Shown one piece after another: positions 46,301 through 61,300 of a stretch of 64,000 nucleotides of DNA. Under the pieces are notes generated by a model. The model worked only from the letters and a program-made list of their open reading frames with translations, did no database searches and had not been told where the DNA came from. Every line of letters starts with the position of its first letter. Position 1 is the first letter of the stretch. Source of the stretch: Opisthorchis felineus (Eukaryota; Platyhelminthes; Trematoda; Opisthorchiida; Opisthorchiidae); contig SJOL01007385.1 in assembly GCA_004794785.1 (NCBI GenBank), positions 189,133-253,132 of the forward strand, read 5' to 3'. The position numbers and the translations under genes were made by a program.

Positions 46301-49300
46301 AGCTGGTGCACTCTCCAGGAATCAATCATCATCATCATCGACAGCATGACATCAGTGTTCAACACTGATGCTTCGCTGCCGTACAGTCATGATTTATTTG
46401 AAAGCCTTATTGTGAAGAAAAGAATGAAGGTGAACGGGGAAGGGACTTAGTGCTAGCTTACTACAATCATTCTGAGGTGTCTACACCTCCAGGCACACTC
46501 ATTCAGGCAATCTGGATAGAAACTGACAACAAGAACCCCACTGACATCGGTTGGCAGCAGTATCCTGCAGAGTCTCCAACCAGGCGCAGTGTGGATCACG
46601 CGATCCCCATCCTGGAAGGCGAGTCGCGCCAACAGCACCCAAGCGTTTCGTAATCTCCTTCATACCCCTCTGCCAGGTCAAGGGTTGGCCACCTTTCTGC
46701 TTCCGCCACTCTGAATTGGGCATGGAAAACAACACTCGCTTCGGCAAACGATGGTTAGGCATACGCGACACATGTCGCAACGGACACAGCTTCTGGTGCT
46801 GGACACATTCTTCAGTGGAAGTACCCGTTGCACGACCGAAAACATTCTTTCTAATTGCCTCGTTGCTGATTAGCCGACACCAGTCTTCACAAGCTATGGT
46901 CCTGAGACAGCGATTGTCGAACACCTGAAGACGTCTCACTTCCCCTGCTCGAACAGGCCAAGTCTCACAGAGATACAACAGGTTGCACTGTAGCCTGATA
47001 CACACAGGGATATACCGCATTGACGCCATATGTGTCTCAACTTAACAAACGCGACCCGAGCCTTGCAGATTCGTGCATTGACCTCATCTGTCACACTACA
47101 ATCAGAACTAATACAACTTCCAAGGTATGTAAAACGCTCCACAACTTCGATTGTTTCCCCCTGGATTGTACGTGGCGTGCTCAGTGACTGCATTTCCACG
47201 AGCATGACCTTACACTTTGTGGGTGCAAAGCGCATGCCAAAGGACTTTGGTCAGTTCATCCAAAAACACCTGCGCCTTCTCCTCCTCTTCGAAGACGAGA
47301 ACGATGTCGTCTGCATATTCCAGATCGACAAGGTTTTCGTCAAAGGCCATTTGAACACCGGGGTTTCGGAGACCTTCCAGTTTTCGTCTCATGATTTCAT
47401 CGATCACGAAGTGAAATAGGAATGGAGAGAGTGAGCATCCCTGACTGACACCACTTTGTGTACGGAAACTTTTGGAGAGCTCGCCGTATACTCTCACGTC
47501 CGGAAGTCTGAGAATACAAAGAGCTTATGTTCACGAACTTCCGGGGCATTCGTTGGTGGGCAAGCGTGTCAATAACAGACCGGTCAACCGAGTCGAATGC
47601 ACCTTGGAAATCCAGAAAAACTAGAATTGTGGGTCGCTTATACGTATGGCGTTGTTCTGGCACCTGATGGAGTGTGAAGATTTGGTCAACGCAACTCCTA
47701 CCAGACCGGAATCCCGCTTGTTGTTCTCGAGTCAGTTCCTCACGAGCCACCGTAAGGCGACGAAGCCCGAGTGACCCCAAAGTCTCGCTACGACAGGGGT
47801 CAAGCCGACCCCCTTGTGGTTACCACACTCACTACGAGCCCCTTTTTTGAAAATGGGCACTATCACCGACTCTCCCCAGTTGTCTGGGACAGACTCCTTT
47901 TCCCAAATGCAAGCAAACAGATCAGACAAGAGCTGACTGAGGACTTCGCCCCCATCTTTGAACAATGCGGGTGGGAGATCATCCGGACCAGAGGCTCGGT
48001 TGTGCTTGAGAGAACATATACAGTCATAAACCTCCGAGGCAGTACGCGGTTTCACGTTCACCGTCCAGGGTTCTACGTCAGCTATGGGATCCAGATGAGT
48101 GCCAGCTGGTGGCCATGACAATTGTTGTTCGAAGTATTCGGCCCACCGATCGAGGCGTTCTTTATTCAAGATGATCGATCCGTTCTTATCCTTGATGGTT
48201 TCGCTCACAGGAAGTTTCTGGGGACCGGTCGCACAGATCAACTGAAATAATCTTCGGGCATTACCGGCTTTCTTGACCTCTCCCATTTCCTTGGCTTTCT
48301 GTGTCCACCACACTTCATGGTAGGCTCGGACGCTCACCTTCACTTGACGTCCGATAATTCATCGCATCAAGTTATGTTCCGGACAGGCTGGGATATTTCT
48401 CCGAGATTTAAGGAGTGCCACCATTGATTGAGTGAGCCTGGTGGTGCCGTGCCACAGGCAAAATTCCCAGCATTGTGCAAAGAAGTGGCAATCTTGTCCC
48501 AGCATGAGTTCACATCTGATGGTGAAGCATTTGGAAGAGACTCTAGAAGACTATCCTGGTAAGTTCGTCTAACATCCGGATCTGCCAGTCTCTCAGTTGC
48601 CAAGCGATTTGTCCGCACCTCACGCGGCCCTGGAAAACGTAGGGAGAAGCGCCTCCGGACGAGTGCGTGGTCAGAATCCACAAATGTATTCCAAAAACGA
48701 CCGGCAGTCAGTTATTGATCCGCGCCATCGGTAACTGATGGCAATGTGATCGATTTGAGTTTGTGGCCGGCATGCCGTTGGAGGACACCAAGTGGCCAGA
48801 CGACTTCAGCGATTTCGAAAGTTGGTACTGCGTAAAAACAGCTTGCGATCGGTACACAGCTGAAGCAATCGTTCCCCATTGTCCGTACGTACCGAGTCTA
48901 ATCCATGTGGACCTTCTAATTGAGTCTCAGATACGCTAAGCTTGCCCACTTGTGCATTCAGATCTCCGGCAACCACCACGATACCTGAGCTTTTAGCTCG
49001 CCGCAGCAGGGCATTCAGGGCGTCGTAAAATCTGTCTTTGACGGCGTCGGAGCTAGTCAGTTGGGATGTAAGCAGACACGATAAACAGACATCTATCAAC
49101 TTCCCGCTTGTGGGGCTCCCTCATAGACGCTGCCAGATGAACAGCACGGAGGCGAATACCAACGGGTATCCAGTCAAGCAAGGATATTTCCGCCCGGTGA
49201 CTTAGGGCGATACCAACCCCTGCACAGCCTGCCGCAGCAGCCTCTGGATCGCCAGAGGTACGCAGCCGGAAGCGAGTGGAGAGTGATGGGCCGGTTAGCT

Positions 49301-52300
49301 CAACCACTGTGCTTGCATCTTGAATTCTTATTTCTGAGACACAGCACACATCAATGCCAAGCGAGTCCAGTTTGAGAGCAAGAGCAGCTTGTTGTCCTGC
49401 TTGCTTCAGAGTGCGGACATTGAAAGCGGACAGATAAACTGGGCGTCGATGCTTGACGATTGATTTCGAGATACCTGAGGATGTCGGCGCCATGTGACGA
49501 GCGGATGTTGCACGCAAAACCGATGCTAGACGAATGGAGTCATCAGTCCTAAGTGCTGGGCCTACAAGAGTAGAGTTATTAATGGGGTGGGGAGAGGGGG
49601 AAGAAAAAGTATATGAAAGAGAAAGAAGGGAGGCGTCAGCAGTAGCCTGTTTTCGCTTACCCGTCCTGCTGTATGCAGCAAGTGAGACGACCAGGCTGAT
49701 AGCACCACGCGACGTCCGATGTGGCATGAGTTGATTGTTAGACGTTGGTATCATGGTTGTACGTGGGTTGGGATACTGTCAGGGCACCTAGACCTAGACA
49801 GGAGGACGATTAGGGTTCTCAAACAAAGCCTTTGGATCAAAAGCCTAACCGCAAGGCAGCGGTGTTTGGCGGGAAGTGCAAATGCATTACCGAAACATTG
49901 GTAGCTCGGGTGAGTTTACTGGTTGTTGATCAGGTGGCTGTTGATCTGTTCGCCGAGCTCGGCAATTGACTTGCAAACGTTTCGTCACCATACGAGGAGA
50001 CATCATCAGTGCGCAGTTGGGTGCGTACCTCCTGTTTGCCTGCGTTAGCCTTTAAATGCTATATAAACGCACGCAGGCAAAAAGGAAGTACCTACCCAAC
50101 TGCGCACCGATGATGCCTCCTCGTATGGTGACGAAACGTTTGCAAGTCAATTGCCAAGCTCGGCGAACAGATCAACAGCCACCTGATCAACAACCAATAA
50201 ATGCATTACCATTTCTACGTTCCAACCCCCAACCTGGAGGACCAGGAGACTGTGTTTGTCAGACCTCTAACCATTGACTAACCTGGTATGAGAGACTGAG
50301 TGTCGCGGGAACACCCCCCCCCCAGTATAGCTCAATGGGTCGCTGAGGTGCGTAAACCGTAACACCACGGTAAGGTCCAGTCTCTTCGTGACGGTCCAGG
50401 CATGAATAGAAAAGAGGCGATAAGGTTTGCGAGACAAACCCCGGTAACTATGCCTTATCGTTTACAACTAAGTGTTGCGATTGCCAGTAAGCCCGACACG
50501 CGGCCAAAAGACCTGACTGTTGGTCATTTTAACGTCAAGGTGAGTTCTGATTGGTCGAAAATATGGACTCGATAGCCAATACTACTCCAGTATCCGCTGC
50601 AAGCTAGTTGCCAATGTCGCGTCCAGAAGGCGTTCGAATTTTCACAATGCTAATGACGCATTCACCTTGGGTACGAAGCGTTGTATATGGTTTCTGTCTT
50701 ATTTTTGGATGACGAATATGCCCAGAAAGTTGTTTCGCTGAAAACGATAGCTTTGGAAGTTGGTACCGATAACATAACTGAGGCGTAACCGTTATTTCAC
50801 CGAAACAATTCCAGGACGTTGCCTGTAGCTGATGCTGCTTGTCGAACGAGCAGAGCGTTGATCATGTTAAACTTGGAGTGGAACAAAACAACAGGAAAAC
50901 AATGTGCAACTTAATGGAAGGGAATTCAAGGGGTCAGGAAGATTTTAGGTGACATCACTGCTACCTGTTCCCTAAAGTAGGATTCCAGTGAGCCCCCGCT
51001 CGCGTGCCTAGCTAGAAACACTGCAAGGTATGGATATCAACTATTGCCAACGGTGTGTTTGCTATCAGTTTGTATTCCTATTTTCCAGTTCGATTTGTCT
51101 AGATGTATGTATCTTTGGAGTTTGTTCCAGGATAACATTGGGCCCATTTCTCATCTGGATCTTTTTTACTATGGGGCTTAAATAACATAAACTGATATGG
51201 TTGCCCAGAAACTGAGAACCAGTGTTTTCGGCTTCTGGTGTTGGAATCGAAGTTCGAAAGCGGAGTCGATAGCGAACAGGGGAACACCTAGTAGGAAGAC
51301 AAAATGAACAAATACGTGCTAAACGGGGCTGATGGGCGACCACAGCATCACCATCCAAAAGAATAGAATAAAGTGCCGCGAGTGTAACAGTGGCCTTCAT
51401 GTTCAGTGAGTTTCAATTGGCCGATCCAATCTACCTTCAAATCGTCCCACACAACATAATAAAGTTATCAATTGGTTTGGATGACTCACCTCGGGAAGCT
51501 GCTTCCAAGTGACAGAGGTCTCCAGGCCAATCCAATATATTTGGAGCCACTCGACTCACCAGAAGAGCAAATGATTGCAAGAACGATGTTGGAGCCTTTC
51601 TGGTTTTCTCACTTCCGGCCATATTTGGGGAGTATGCCGGCGGTCCACCGTCAGCAGGCGGTTGAAGTGGGGTTGTGTGAACTGTTAGGCCAGATAAGGT
51701 CCAATCAAGTAGCTGTGAAAAGAAGGAACAGTCAGGATGGTTGGTCTATCAAACAAATGCACCATTTCTTGTAGGTAATGCTGGTGCCCCGCGTACGTCT
51801 ATAGAGAGATGACGCTATGCCTTGGAATTTAAAAGGATGAAAAAGAGGTAGTCGACTTCAAGCATTTGGTATCACCTAAAAGAAAGTTAAAAATACAGCC
51901 AAAAAGAAATACCAAAAAGGTCGGAAAAAATGCCCTGCGTTCTGCCAGCTGCAAAGAAAGGACAGATACTTAAACCAACCTATAGACTATTTAAACCATT
52001 GATAAAAACGCTACAACTGGAGCCTGATTCCAATCTGTTAAGCCGTAGCGTAACCTAACTGCACAATGGCAAACAGGGTAAGAAGACCTTGATTCATGGG
52101 TTCGGAGACAGATGTGTACCGCAATTCATCCCGATTGTCAAACGAAAAGATCGAAATCCCGTGGATGCGTGTGAACAACCGCTTCAGTGGTGGGCGAAAG
52201 CCAGCGCGTAGATGATTTTATTCCCAGTTGGACAAAGATGATTCATCCTCCCAATGAAATGTGGAATGAACGAAAACACTGGAGGGTATGTTTATTTGGA

Positions 52301-55300
52301 AAAACAGTTTGACACAAACCAACCCGGAGGGAAAACAAAACGCCAGACGCAGTAGATGAGGGTTTGTATACAGCAATGAGGACCTGTTGGCTTGATGAGA
52401 CATACACGTGTAGAATAACCATACAGACACTGAAATTGCCGTGGTAGCTAGATGAAAGCTTACATCCGCATTACATCCAAACCATTGTTACGCAACTCAT
52501 CGAAGTAGGGCGTGAGTTTGCAGTGGTAACTAACATAACAGCCAGACGCTGGTTATTTTTTACGGTAGCAGTACATCAATACGGCATATCCTCGGTGAGA
52601 TTTCCTACGTTCGAACTATAAAAGACCACTCCAAATCGATCAATCGATGTGCATACAGACTTCCCTTCCCCATCAGCTTATGCTGTTGCGGGGGGGGGGG
52701 TACTTCCGCTTAACTTATAGAAGCTTTTTTGATCCATACCCATACTGGGACGGGTCACCAGCCCTTAAGCAGCTAGATGCACTGGAAACTAAAAAGCTGT
52801 TGATGAAGGAAAACTGCCATTCGTATTCCGACATTTCCATTCGCATTTCTCACGAGGGATCTCTTGACTTTACAGTCCACTTTCCCGTGTAATTTAACGT
52901 TCGTGTAATAAAAAGCAATCACTTCAAACTTCCTATCATCTATCGGGTCACTAACTCAATGGACTGGAGGTAGAAAAGAGACATTTTCTGTCGCATACTA
53001 GAAACGGACATCTAACCATACTTATAGGCTGTTTGAACTGGAGGAAGATACTATCATGACGATATGCCCTGTGCAAAAATATCTAACGTGAGCGGCAAAC
53101 CATAAATTTTCCACCAGAACTTCTTAAGAAATTTCAAGAAACGGAAGTAGCAAAGGATAGGCAAACAGTGCGTATGAATCCCGTCCTTGAGATTGTGTTT
53201 TCACCTGTTTATACGTACTATAGTCCCTCTTAAGAAGGATCAAACCTAAGGCCTGACAAGGCCGTTTACTTCCATGTGGTGCAATAAGAAACGGAGCCGG
53301 AGCCTCCTATCCACTTCTTGGATGCAATTGCCCTGCAAAAATGCATTCTTGCGAGTGTTCGATACTGACGAGTTCAGTAATGGTCCTTAACTGTCAGGAC
53401 GAAGAGTGCCCTAGTCAAGAACGAAGAGAAATGGGAAATGTGGTGATCTATTCGAATAAATCCCAAACAAACCTTGTAAGTGTAAGGTGCTTACAGTTTT
53501 ATAGAATACAAACAAATTAAGAAGACTATTTCCCTATAGACCTCACTGTTCTGGCGCATCATATCTCATTTTAAATGCCATCTAGCACGCGGGTGAATCA
53601 CGAAGCATGTACACCATTCCCTGCCACGTTTTCAGATACATGCAAACATGAAGACGCGAGGATCTGTGACTGCGCTGCTTGGGCTTGTTTATGGTATGAA
53701 AAACTTACAACATCCAGGCTTTGTAACTGAAAACCCTCCATATTCCAGTTGGCAGTAACACGAGAGGCGCATTCCAAGATGAGGCGCACGATGATCGGAA
53801 GCTTCGGGTTCACCAGAATGCTCATGCAAGCAGCCAATAGCGCGGATAGGCTCTAGGGGGGGGGGGCAAGAAAAAGGTCGAATTATTTTCTGTGCTATGA
53901 GAGAGGGGATTTTCCCACCAGACAAACAGTCTCAGTCAGCAGTCTATTAACCAAAATGTGACCAGATCACGGTGAAATCCTTGTCTTTGGGGCGCGAGCT
54001 CATCGAGTATTGTGTTCAAATAGCCAATAGGATGCAAACCAAAGTGAGCGACCAGAGCCCACCAACCATTCATCGCTGTGTTCATCTTATTTTCTCCTTA
54101 TTTTTGATGAACAAAACTTCAGCAGCTGGGACTACTGCATCTTAGTACACAAGTTATGGCTGACAAAAGTGAATTGTATAAATTAATAAATATAAACACC
54201 TGTACATAAACTTGAGAGGTACTAATAAGGTCAAACTCTAGTGAATAACAATTCTGCAAAATCATTAGCCAATCAAGCGAAACTCCTCTACAGTTACACA
54301 TTTTGGTCAACCTCTGATTTTCGTCGAAGACTGATTTCTGACTATTCTGACAACAAGAGCTGACGCAAATCCGTACCTCTGTCATCAGCTACGTTTCTCG
54401 TCTCGTGAAATTAAGGAGTTAAACAAGCGATACATAAGGACATCTTTCAATTCACAGAAAAGTGTAGGATTACGACATCCTTTGCGGCGTCCAAACCCAT
54501 AAGTCGACCGCTCTGATCAGTCTAACAGGCGGTTAGAATGTGCTTACGGTCGAGGGGAATACTGGTAGTTCCGGGCAGTACAGATGGCTGTTGTTCTGTT
54601 CTTTGGGCTGGGAAGTTTAGCTGCAAATGCTTCGTCACCAATTGAGGTGGCATAATCATTGTGTGGTAACTTCGCGGTACGTCGTATTTTAGCAGTGCCC
54701 AAGCGCAATGACATCGACGCATTGATGAAGTAGCGCTAAATTGCACCGATGACCTCGACTGGTGACGAAACGTTTGCAAGCGAATTGCCTAGCCCACCGA
54801 ACAGAACGACAGCTCGAAACTATAGTGCCTCCCTTCGGACTACTGACAAAGCTAGTAATGGTCCGATGTTCGTTAAAAATGGGCGCCAGTGTAGCACTAG
54901 AAAACGAGCGAACTTGTGGACTACTTGTAAACAGCGGTCTGTTGCAGTGTACGCTGTGATCACAATATCCCCCCACCTACATCTGAGTTCCCACACATGT
55001 TATTAATGGAGACATTTTCTTGCTCAGTCTGGTCATCGTCTATGCGGCGGCGGTGATGAATCACATAATGTCCATTTAGGACGGACGCAATATTAACGCG
55101 GCTTTCAAGTGTGCAGGAATAGGAAACAAGGCAAAAGTATCCGCCTGCGAGCATGCCAGGCACAAATCCGTTCGGTATGACCTGAAATCTGGACGCCAAT
55201 GTGACGACCAGTAAACCAACGTTGTTGCTTAGCTTGTCGGTACGAACCTAAACAGACATCCAGGCAGCAGCACCCCCCTCGGGTAAGATTGGTGACCGTT

Positions 55301-58300
55301 AGCTAGAACAGTAGCAAGGAGGTGATCTTGTAACACTGATTGATGCATCATAAGGTGTGCACTAATGGGTAAAGCATGTTTCAAGCACTATCCCAGAACC
55401 TGCAGAAAGGACTAATTGGCAGCAAACTCACCAGGACAACTGCATAACTTATGACCGACGAACTAGTCGAGGAGGGGAATAGAGTAAATCAACTGCTAGC
55501 AAAGTGAACCGCCTTACTGGGATAAAGTGGAAGGGTGATACCTTGATATGTAAAACGAAGTTGCTTATCTTGATCCGATACCACTACTTAGACGTTGAAT
55601 ATTACTATAAAAGAGAGACTTGACTGATGCTGACTCTCCTTGACAAAAGTTGAATCGCGGATGATTGGATAACTCCACTTAACTAATTGTCCTTCATGAA
55701 CGAAGCTGCAGGGACAAAAACATCATTCGGTACAGAACACGTTAAACATTACAAACCATAGGCAGACTTACGTAAAGTGTACTGTTGCAGTACCGGCAGT
55801 CTCCTTTACAGGCTTCCTAAAGAATTTCCACTCTAATGCCCTCCTTACAGTCTTTTCTTTGTCATCTGGCATACGACACACAAGGTCCGACCATTAGGCA
55901 ATGCAAATCGAATGCGTTCACCGTCTTACAGCTGCGAGACAAGGTGTAAGTATGGTCCACTACATGCTTTCGATCCGTAATCCAGTAAGTAGATGCTCAA
56001 GCGGCGCGTTTGCATATTGAAAGGAAGAATCATTACAGAGAACGCAGATGCAAGTTGTGGTATGCACAAACAAACGCGCGGCACGTCAATAGGTCTCAGG
56101 TTGCATGACTAGTACCGTTACTCAGTATTTTTTCACTGAACTTGGCGCCTTACGACATCCACTTGTTCTCAGCGTGAGCAATTTCTTCAGTCTGTTTCAC
56201 GTTGTTTTTTCAAAAGTCCATTGAGTTGTTGCTGCATATATAAGCAAGCTTCCGAAATTCCGAGCGACCCTTAAACTTCAGTGAACTCAGTTGGCTCAGC
56301 AACAATCAACCATCTTCTGTAATAAAGAACACGCAAAGAGAATCGGCCTTCAGGTTGCCGGGTCGATGTTTCACCCACTGAGCTACCAAGTTGGCTGACT
56401 GTCAGTCACGTTTGAGCAACCGAAATTCAAAGCCCATTTGCCACGCTACCCAATGGATTAGCAGTTGATATCTGCCAGGGCCATTAGTCAGTCCCTTGTG
56501 TGAATTTCACGGTGGGTCGGGCATTGATACCGACCTTATACCTAAAAAGCACTGATGTAGGAGGAGATTCGAGAGATTCCGAAACGGAAAGACGCGTTTC
56601 TAATAAGAACGAGGTAAGTTGATTCAGGGTATTGTAACTGGAACGCAACATGACGAGGATAGGAGAATACTGAGAGACTGCATAGTAAATGCAGAACGAA
56701 CAAAGGAAACAAATGGCTAAGGTACGATTTTCTAAAGCTTACGGGTTTAGGAGTTTATTACCAAGTTGCCCAAAAACGACGATTTGATTTCCGGAGAAAA
56801 GCAGGCCGAGTCATGTAAACTATTTAGTGTGTTAGTTATTCCTACTTGTTGAAAAATTGCTTTTCCCCCTTGTGATTATATCTACCTGTCACTTGGTCCA
56901 CTGTTTGAGGAAAGGGCCCGCCACTCAATCGAATTTGTTGCACCACCTTCCTCCTTTTTCGGCACTTTTCCCAAACCAGAAGGGGCCCCTGTAACAAGAG
57001 TGAACTGTACTCAAGACTGTGTCGTGAAAGCGACACAAACCGATTCAATGAGACGGTAAAACCGTCAACTGAAGTCTTAGCCCATCTGAAAACACAACGT
57101 CTATCAGACAATTTCAGCCACGCAGACAATTATCTAAATTACTCCAAATTAAGTCATATTGATCGACTAGGAGACCCACACATAAACCACGTACCCTTTT
57201 CCGATTTTGCGCTAAACAGTCTAAGGTGTGAAAAAAAACGGAAGTGAAATGTCGTAAAAAAAACTTCCGACGACCGTGTCATGCAGGACAAATCCGAATA
57301 AGGCAGGAACTGTCCCTCATGTGCCTACACCCTCACAGTTCACATGTCCTTAGAAGCATAGGTCTTGACTGTCTGTCTGATAGCGCTTATCGGAATGCCT
57401 ATCTCAGTAGGGAAGTCCCTTAGGCGTAAGAAGACTAATTTCATGAACCTCTCCGTTGGTAAAGAGCGAAAACTGACTTTCAACGAGAGATCCCAAAAAT
57501 GCCCTCTTCAAGGACAAGGACCCCTAAAATCCAAACATATCGTATCACGAAATTCGGCTACAAAAAACGGCAGTGCGTTATGCTACATGTCCGCAGGTGT
57601 ATCACCAATGGCAGGCTGACGAAAACGGTAGAAGTGCGACTGTACTGTAGCGATAGACGGCCACACAGCAGTTGAACAGAAATGGATGGCAGGAAGACAA
57701 GACGCCAAGTTCATGGAGTAAACAGCTGGAAGATCACTAATTACTGCCACCCATATATTGTGTTACAGTCACATTTTGCCTCGTTCGTACGCACTAGGGT
57801 ATCCCAAGAACAACGGGTGGGCAGCTGAGACCTTACAACTAGAGTTGACTGCCCTCTCGCCCAAGCACAAGATCGGTGAGAATAGCCCCTACTCTTCGAC
57901 AGAACGCCAACCGAACGGACGGAGAAGCACACGCACGTCGCACTAACGGCCTTCTATCAAGATATTCATTGATACACAGACTCACTTCAGTAACTCGCTG
58001 GAGTTCTGCTGGCCACAACTGTTTCAACAGAGTTATGTGCAGAAAAGAGGCCGTCAGAAACCAACGGTTCTCAGCAGCTGTAGGATAAAATGCGAGTGCT
58101 TGGCGAGTACAAATGAATTTTTGTTCAAGTGCTGATTCAAGCAACCCAAACAGGTCACTTCGAATATCCGGAGAAGTTAGTTCTGATTCGGTTCTCATTT
58201 GATGCAACAGCCGCTGTGCAACGACACAATTCAGCTCGAACCGGGTCAACTGTCGAAACAATTCGCAATCCGCAAGGGAGGATAGCGGTACACTGTCGGA

Positions 58301-61300
58301 GGACACCAATTGTTGTACGATATCACACTGAACAAGCTGCATTTCAGCAAGCCACATGAAGCGCGAGGAACTGAAAGGCAACGAACAGATAAGCATGATG
58401 CCTGAAAATACTTTTTTTTAAAACGTGCTGAGAAGTAAGCCACACAAAAAAAAACGTGTTGAAGTTTGCTTATCTGAACATAATCTCACCCAATGTGTCT
58501 GGTTCGGTGTAGGCGATATTAAACCAAATAAACTAATCGGACAAACTGACTGAAATCGAAATATTCAAGCGCTTCATAAACCAACACTCCTACAAGACTG
58601 AAAATAGGGCACAAAAAAGTCATGAGTAAGTGGACGTAAGAACGCTTACTTTGACTGTCCATTGTGTGCCGTACAAAGCTCTGAATGACGGGCGAATACA
58701 GCTTCGCACCGCTGGGTAGCACTCAACCAGGGTTCGGCCAAGTGCATCGAACAAATGGTCCATAAGTCATCCACTTGTTCAGAGCCGACGTTAAGTGGAT
58801 ACAAATTCACTGACTTTTGGAATATTGCACTGTCAAAAATACTGTCTTTGACAGACTGACGACGATTGATCGGCTTCCATCCAATCGGTGGGACAACGAA
58901 ACTGACAGACGAATTGGGATCTTTACAGGACGTTCGTTGTAGCAATTGAGAAAGGGCGCTGGTGGCATTCAAGGCAAGTTGCCGCACAGCGGATAAATCT
59001 TTTACGGGACAGTCACCAGCTTTCGACTGCGAACCTCTGAAGGCTGAAGAAAGGACAGAAAACTTTCGTTGTGTGTGTAATCACCAGCACATTTTTCTGT
59101 ATGATACTGTGAAAGACAACAGAATGTTTGGGCGAAAATCCCGAATTCGATAGTACCACCACATTTTAACGACCGCAAAACAAAAAGAGACTAAACTAGG
59201 ATACCAATGAGGCGCCCTCCCACTCCAACATCAACCTTCTATCTGGTGCCCTGACTTGAGACATCCCTTTCTGTAATGAGACAGTATGGCTGTGTATGAC
59301 ATCCGTGAAAGGTGAGTTAGTCCCCAGACACTAAGTGACAGTCTGAGTTTCCATTTGGCCTCATTGAAGGACATGAAGATATTATCCTGAGAATAGAACA
59401 ACGGCAAAAATGAATACAATGATGAAATAAGCAAAATATCAAAAAATATAAAATCGCGACACTTTCGGTGCATAACTGCAGTGCAACTAGAAGAAAAAAG
59501 AAGGGCATAGATACTACCAGGTTACGTAAGCCCACAGAGGAGCAATAAAAAATACAAGATTGAGTTCGAACTATGGACTTTCCGGTTAACAGTTTCGCGC
59601 CTCAACCACTACTCTCTCTGCAAAGCTGGACTCAGATCAGATGCAGTCAAAAGTCCTAGGTGAAAGAGGGTAGCAGAAAGGCGCTTATGGCTAAACCTGC
59701 TCTGCTGCGTCGACGACAACATAAGGCTAAATCCTAATCAGATGCAACTGAGACTTCTCTCCGGTTATAGGAATTGACTGTCTGGCCTGTGTCGCAAACT
59801 TAGAGACTTCAAGATACGGTAAGGTAATCAGGGCCATTAGGTAGGGAACAGATGTTGTGACACATGATCACCTGAATGATCCACGTGGGCACAGTTAAAT
59901 TAGATGGGAGACCAATTTGAATAAAATGCACAATTAAGGGAGTTATTTTATGGTTAGCATAGGTTTGGTGTCCGTCCCAAGCAATCCTGAGCGCAGTCGG
60001 ATTGGGGTTATCTCGACAGTAGGTTTTCGCTTATTGGCAGTGATTAACCGAGAGCGGGTATCAAATGAAAGGCCTCATTATGGAAAACAAAACACGTGTG
60101 GGCTTAATTAGATTCAACGGAACTAAACTGGAAACCGGTTTTGCCAACAACAAGGGCTGATCAAGCTTGATAGGGCGGTCAGTCATGATAACTGAGTATC
60201 TCGGCTAAACCAGAAAAATGCAAACATAAATTACAGTAAGTCACTTCGGGTAAACGGAACGCAGTCCTCCAAGTAAGTTAGCCTTTTAAACAGTCAGTGA
60301 GCATGAAGGATTGCAAGATCGCATGATCAACTGTTCCAAGTATATAAGGAGAGCTACAGTGACTTCCAGGAAATCGTGTCAAAAGTTTAGTATGGTCATT
60401 TACATGAACTGATGCTGAGTATCCATCTACAGAAAGAAGTGATTGACACAGAAGGCCAGATTGCTGCGCCAATTACCCCTGATTTGTGTGGGCTGCAAGT
60501 GTGCATGATGCTGGATGACAGCATGAAACCACATACTAGCAGACAAGTGAGTCTGGTGTGAGCATAGGAAACTGATGCACCTTACTTCGAAACAAAACAA
60601 GATGCGCATTCCTAAGACAGTATATAAAAAATATTTGACGTTAGCTCCAGCAAATAAGGTAGCTTCAAATATGTATATCAAGAAACAAGAAGCATCTCCG
60701 CATGTCTATCAACGCGAGCACCAATGTACTGACAATCTTAGAATCACACTGTTAACCATGGGTTTGTGATCATACTCTTCAACAATAAACGATAATAGTA
60801 GTGTAAAAGTGGTGTAAAAAAGTTTGTAGTACAAAGTGACTGAACCAGATCGCTTTGGCAGGTCGTTCCATGAAAGGGTCCTACATTTTAGCAGCTTCAA
60901 AGATCAACCAACATGGCCCTTTTTGAGAACTGCTCTGTAGCGTAGGACGCGATGCACAGCCTGAAACAACTTACGAGGTGTCAATTCTTTTCTGATATTC
61001 TTGTTGTGTACAACGGGATTCTTCATTTTGTTGTTTACATTTTGTGTTTATGCTCTCCTGTCTTGTTTTGACCTGAACGTAAACCGCCCTTTGACCTTAT
61101 CATCGCATGCCTAGTTTAATACAACCAAGTGGGCTTCGTCATCTTGTGACCATTTTGTCTTGAGTCGGTGTGAGCTTTGGGCAGGCGCACTGTTTCCTAC
61201 CCACCTATTTGTGCAGGATCTCATTTGGGGGGGGGGGCGAGATGGCTGTGGTTAGAGCGTGAATTTACTGACCGGAAGGTCCGTGGTTCGAACCCGACCT

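Noticed and set aside
50318..50400. tRNA-like TATAGCTCAATGGGTCGCTG sequence, with a similar piece inverted at 30440-30470
   Set aside because: No convincing cloverleaf or B box; more likely a repeat fragment.
51065..51400. Minus-strand open stretch that can be spliced with a 28-nt intron
   Set aside because: It falls between two FH2 exons that already join in the expected alignment, and a 28-nt intron is doubtful.
56886..57085. Minus-strand exon-like stretch (acceptor TTGTGTTTTCAG, donor ACAG|GTAGAT) between formin exons
   Set aside because: Its phases do not fit the exons at 57893 and 53852 and it shows no FH2 similarity. Kept out of the gene model.
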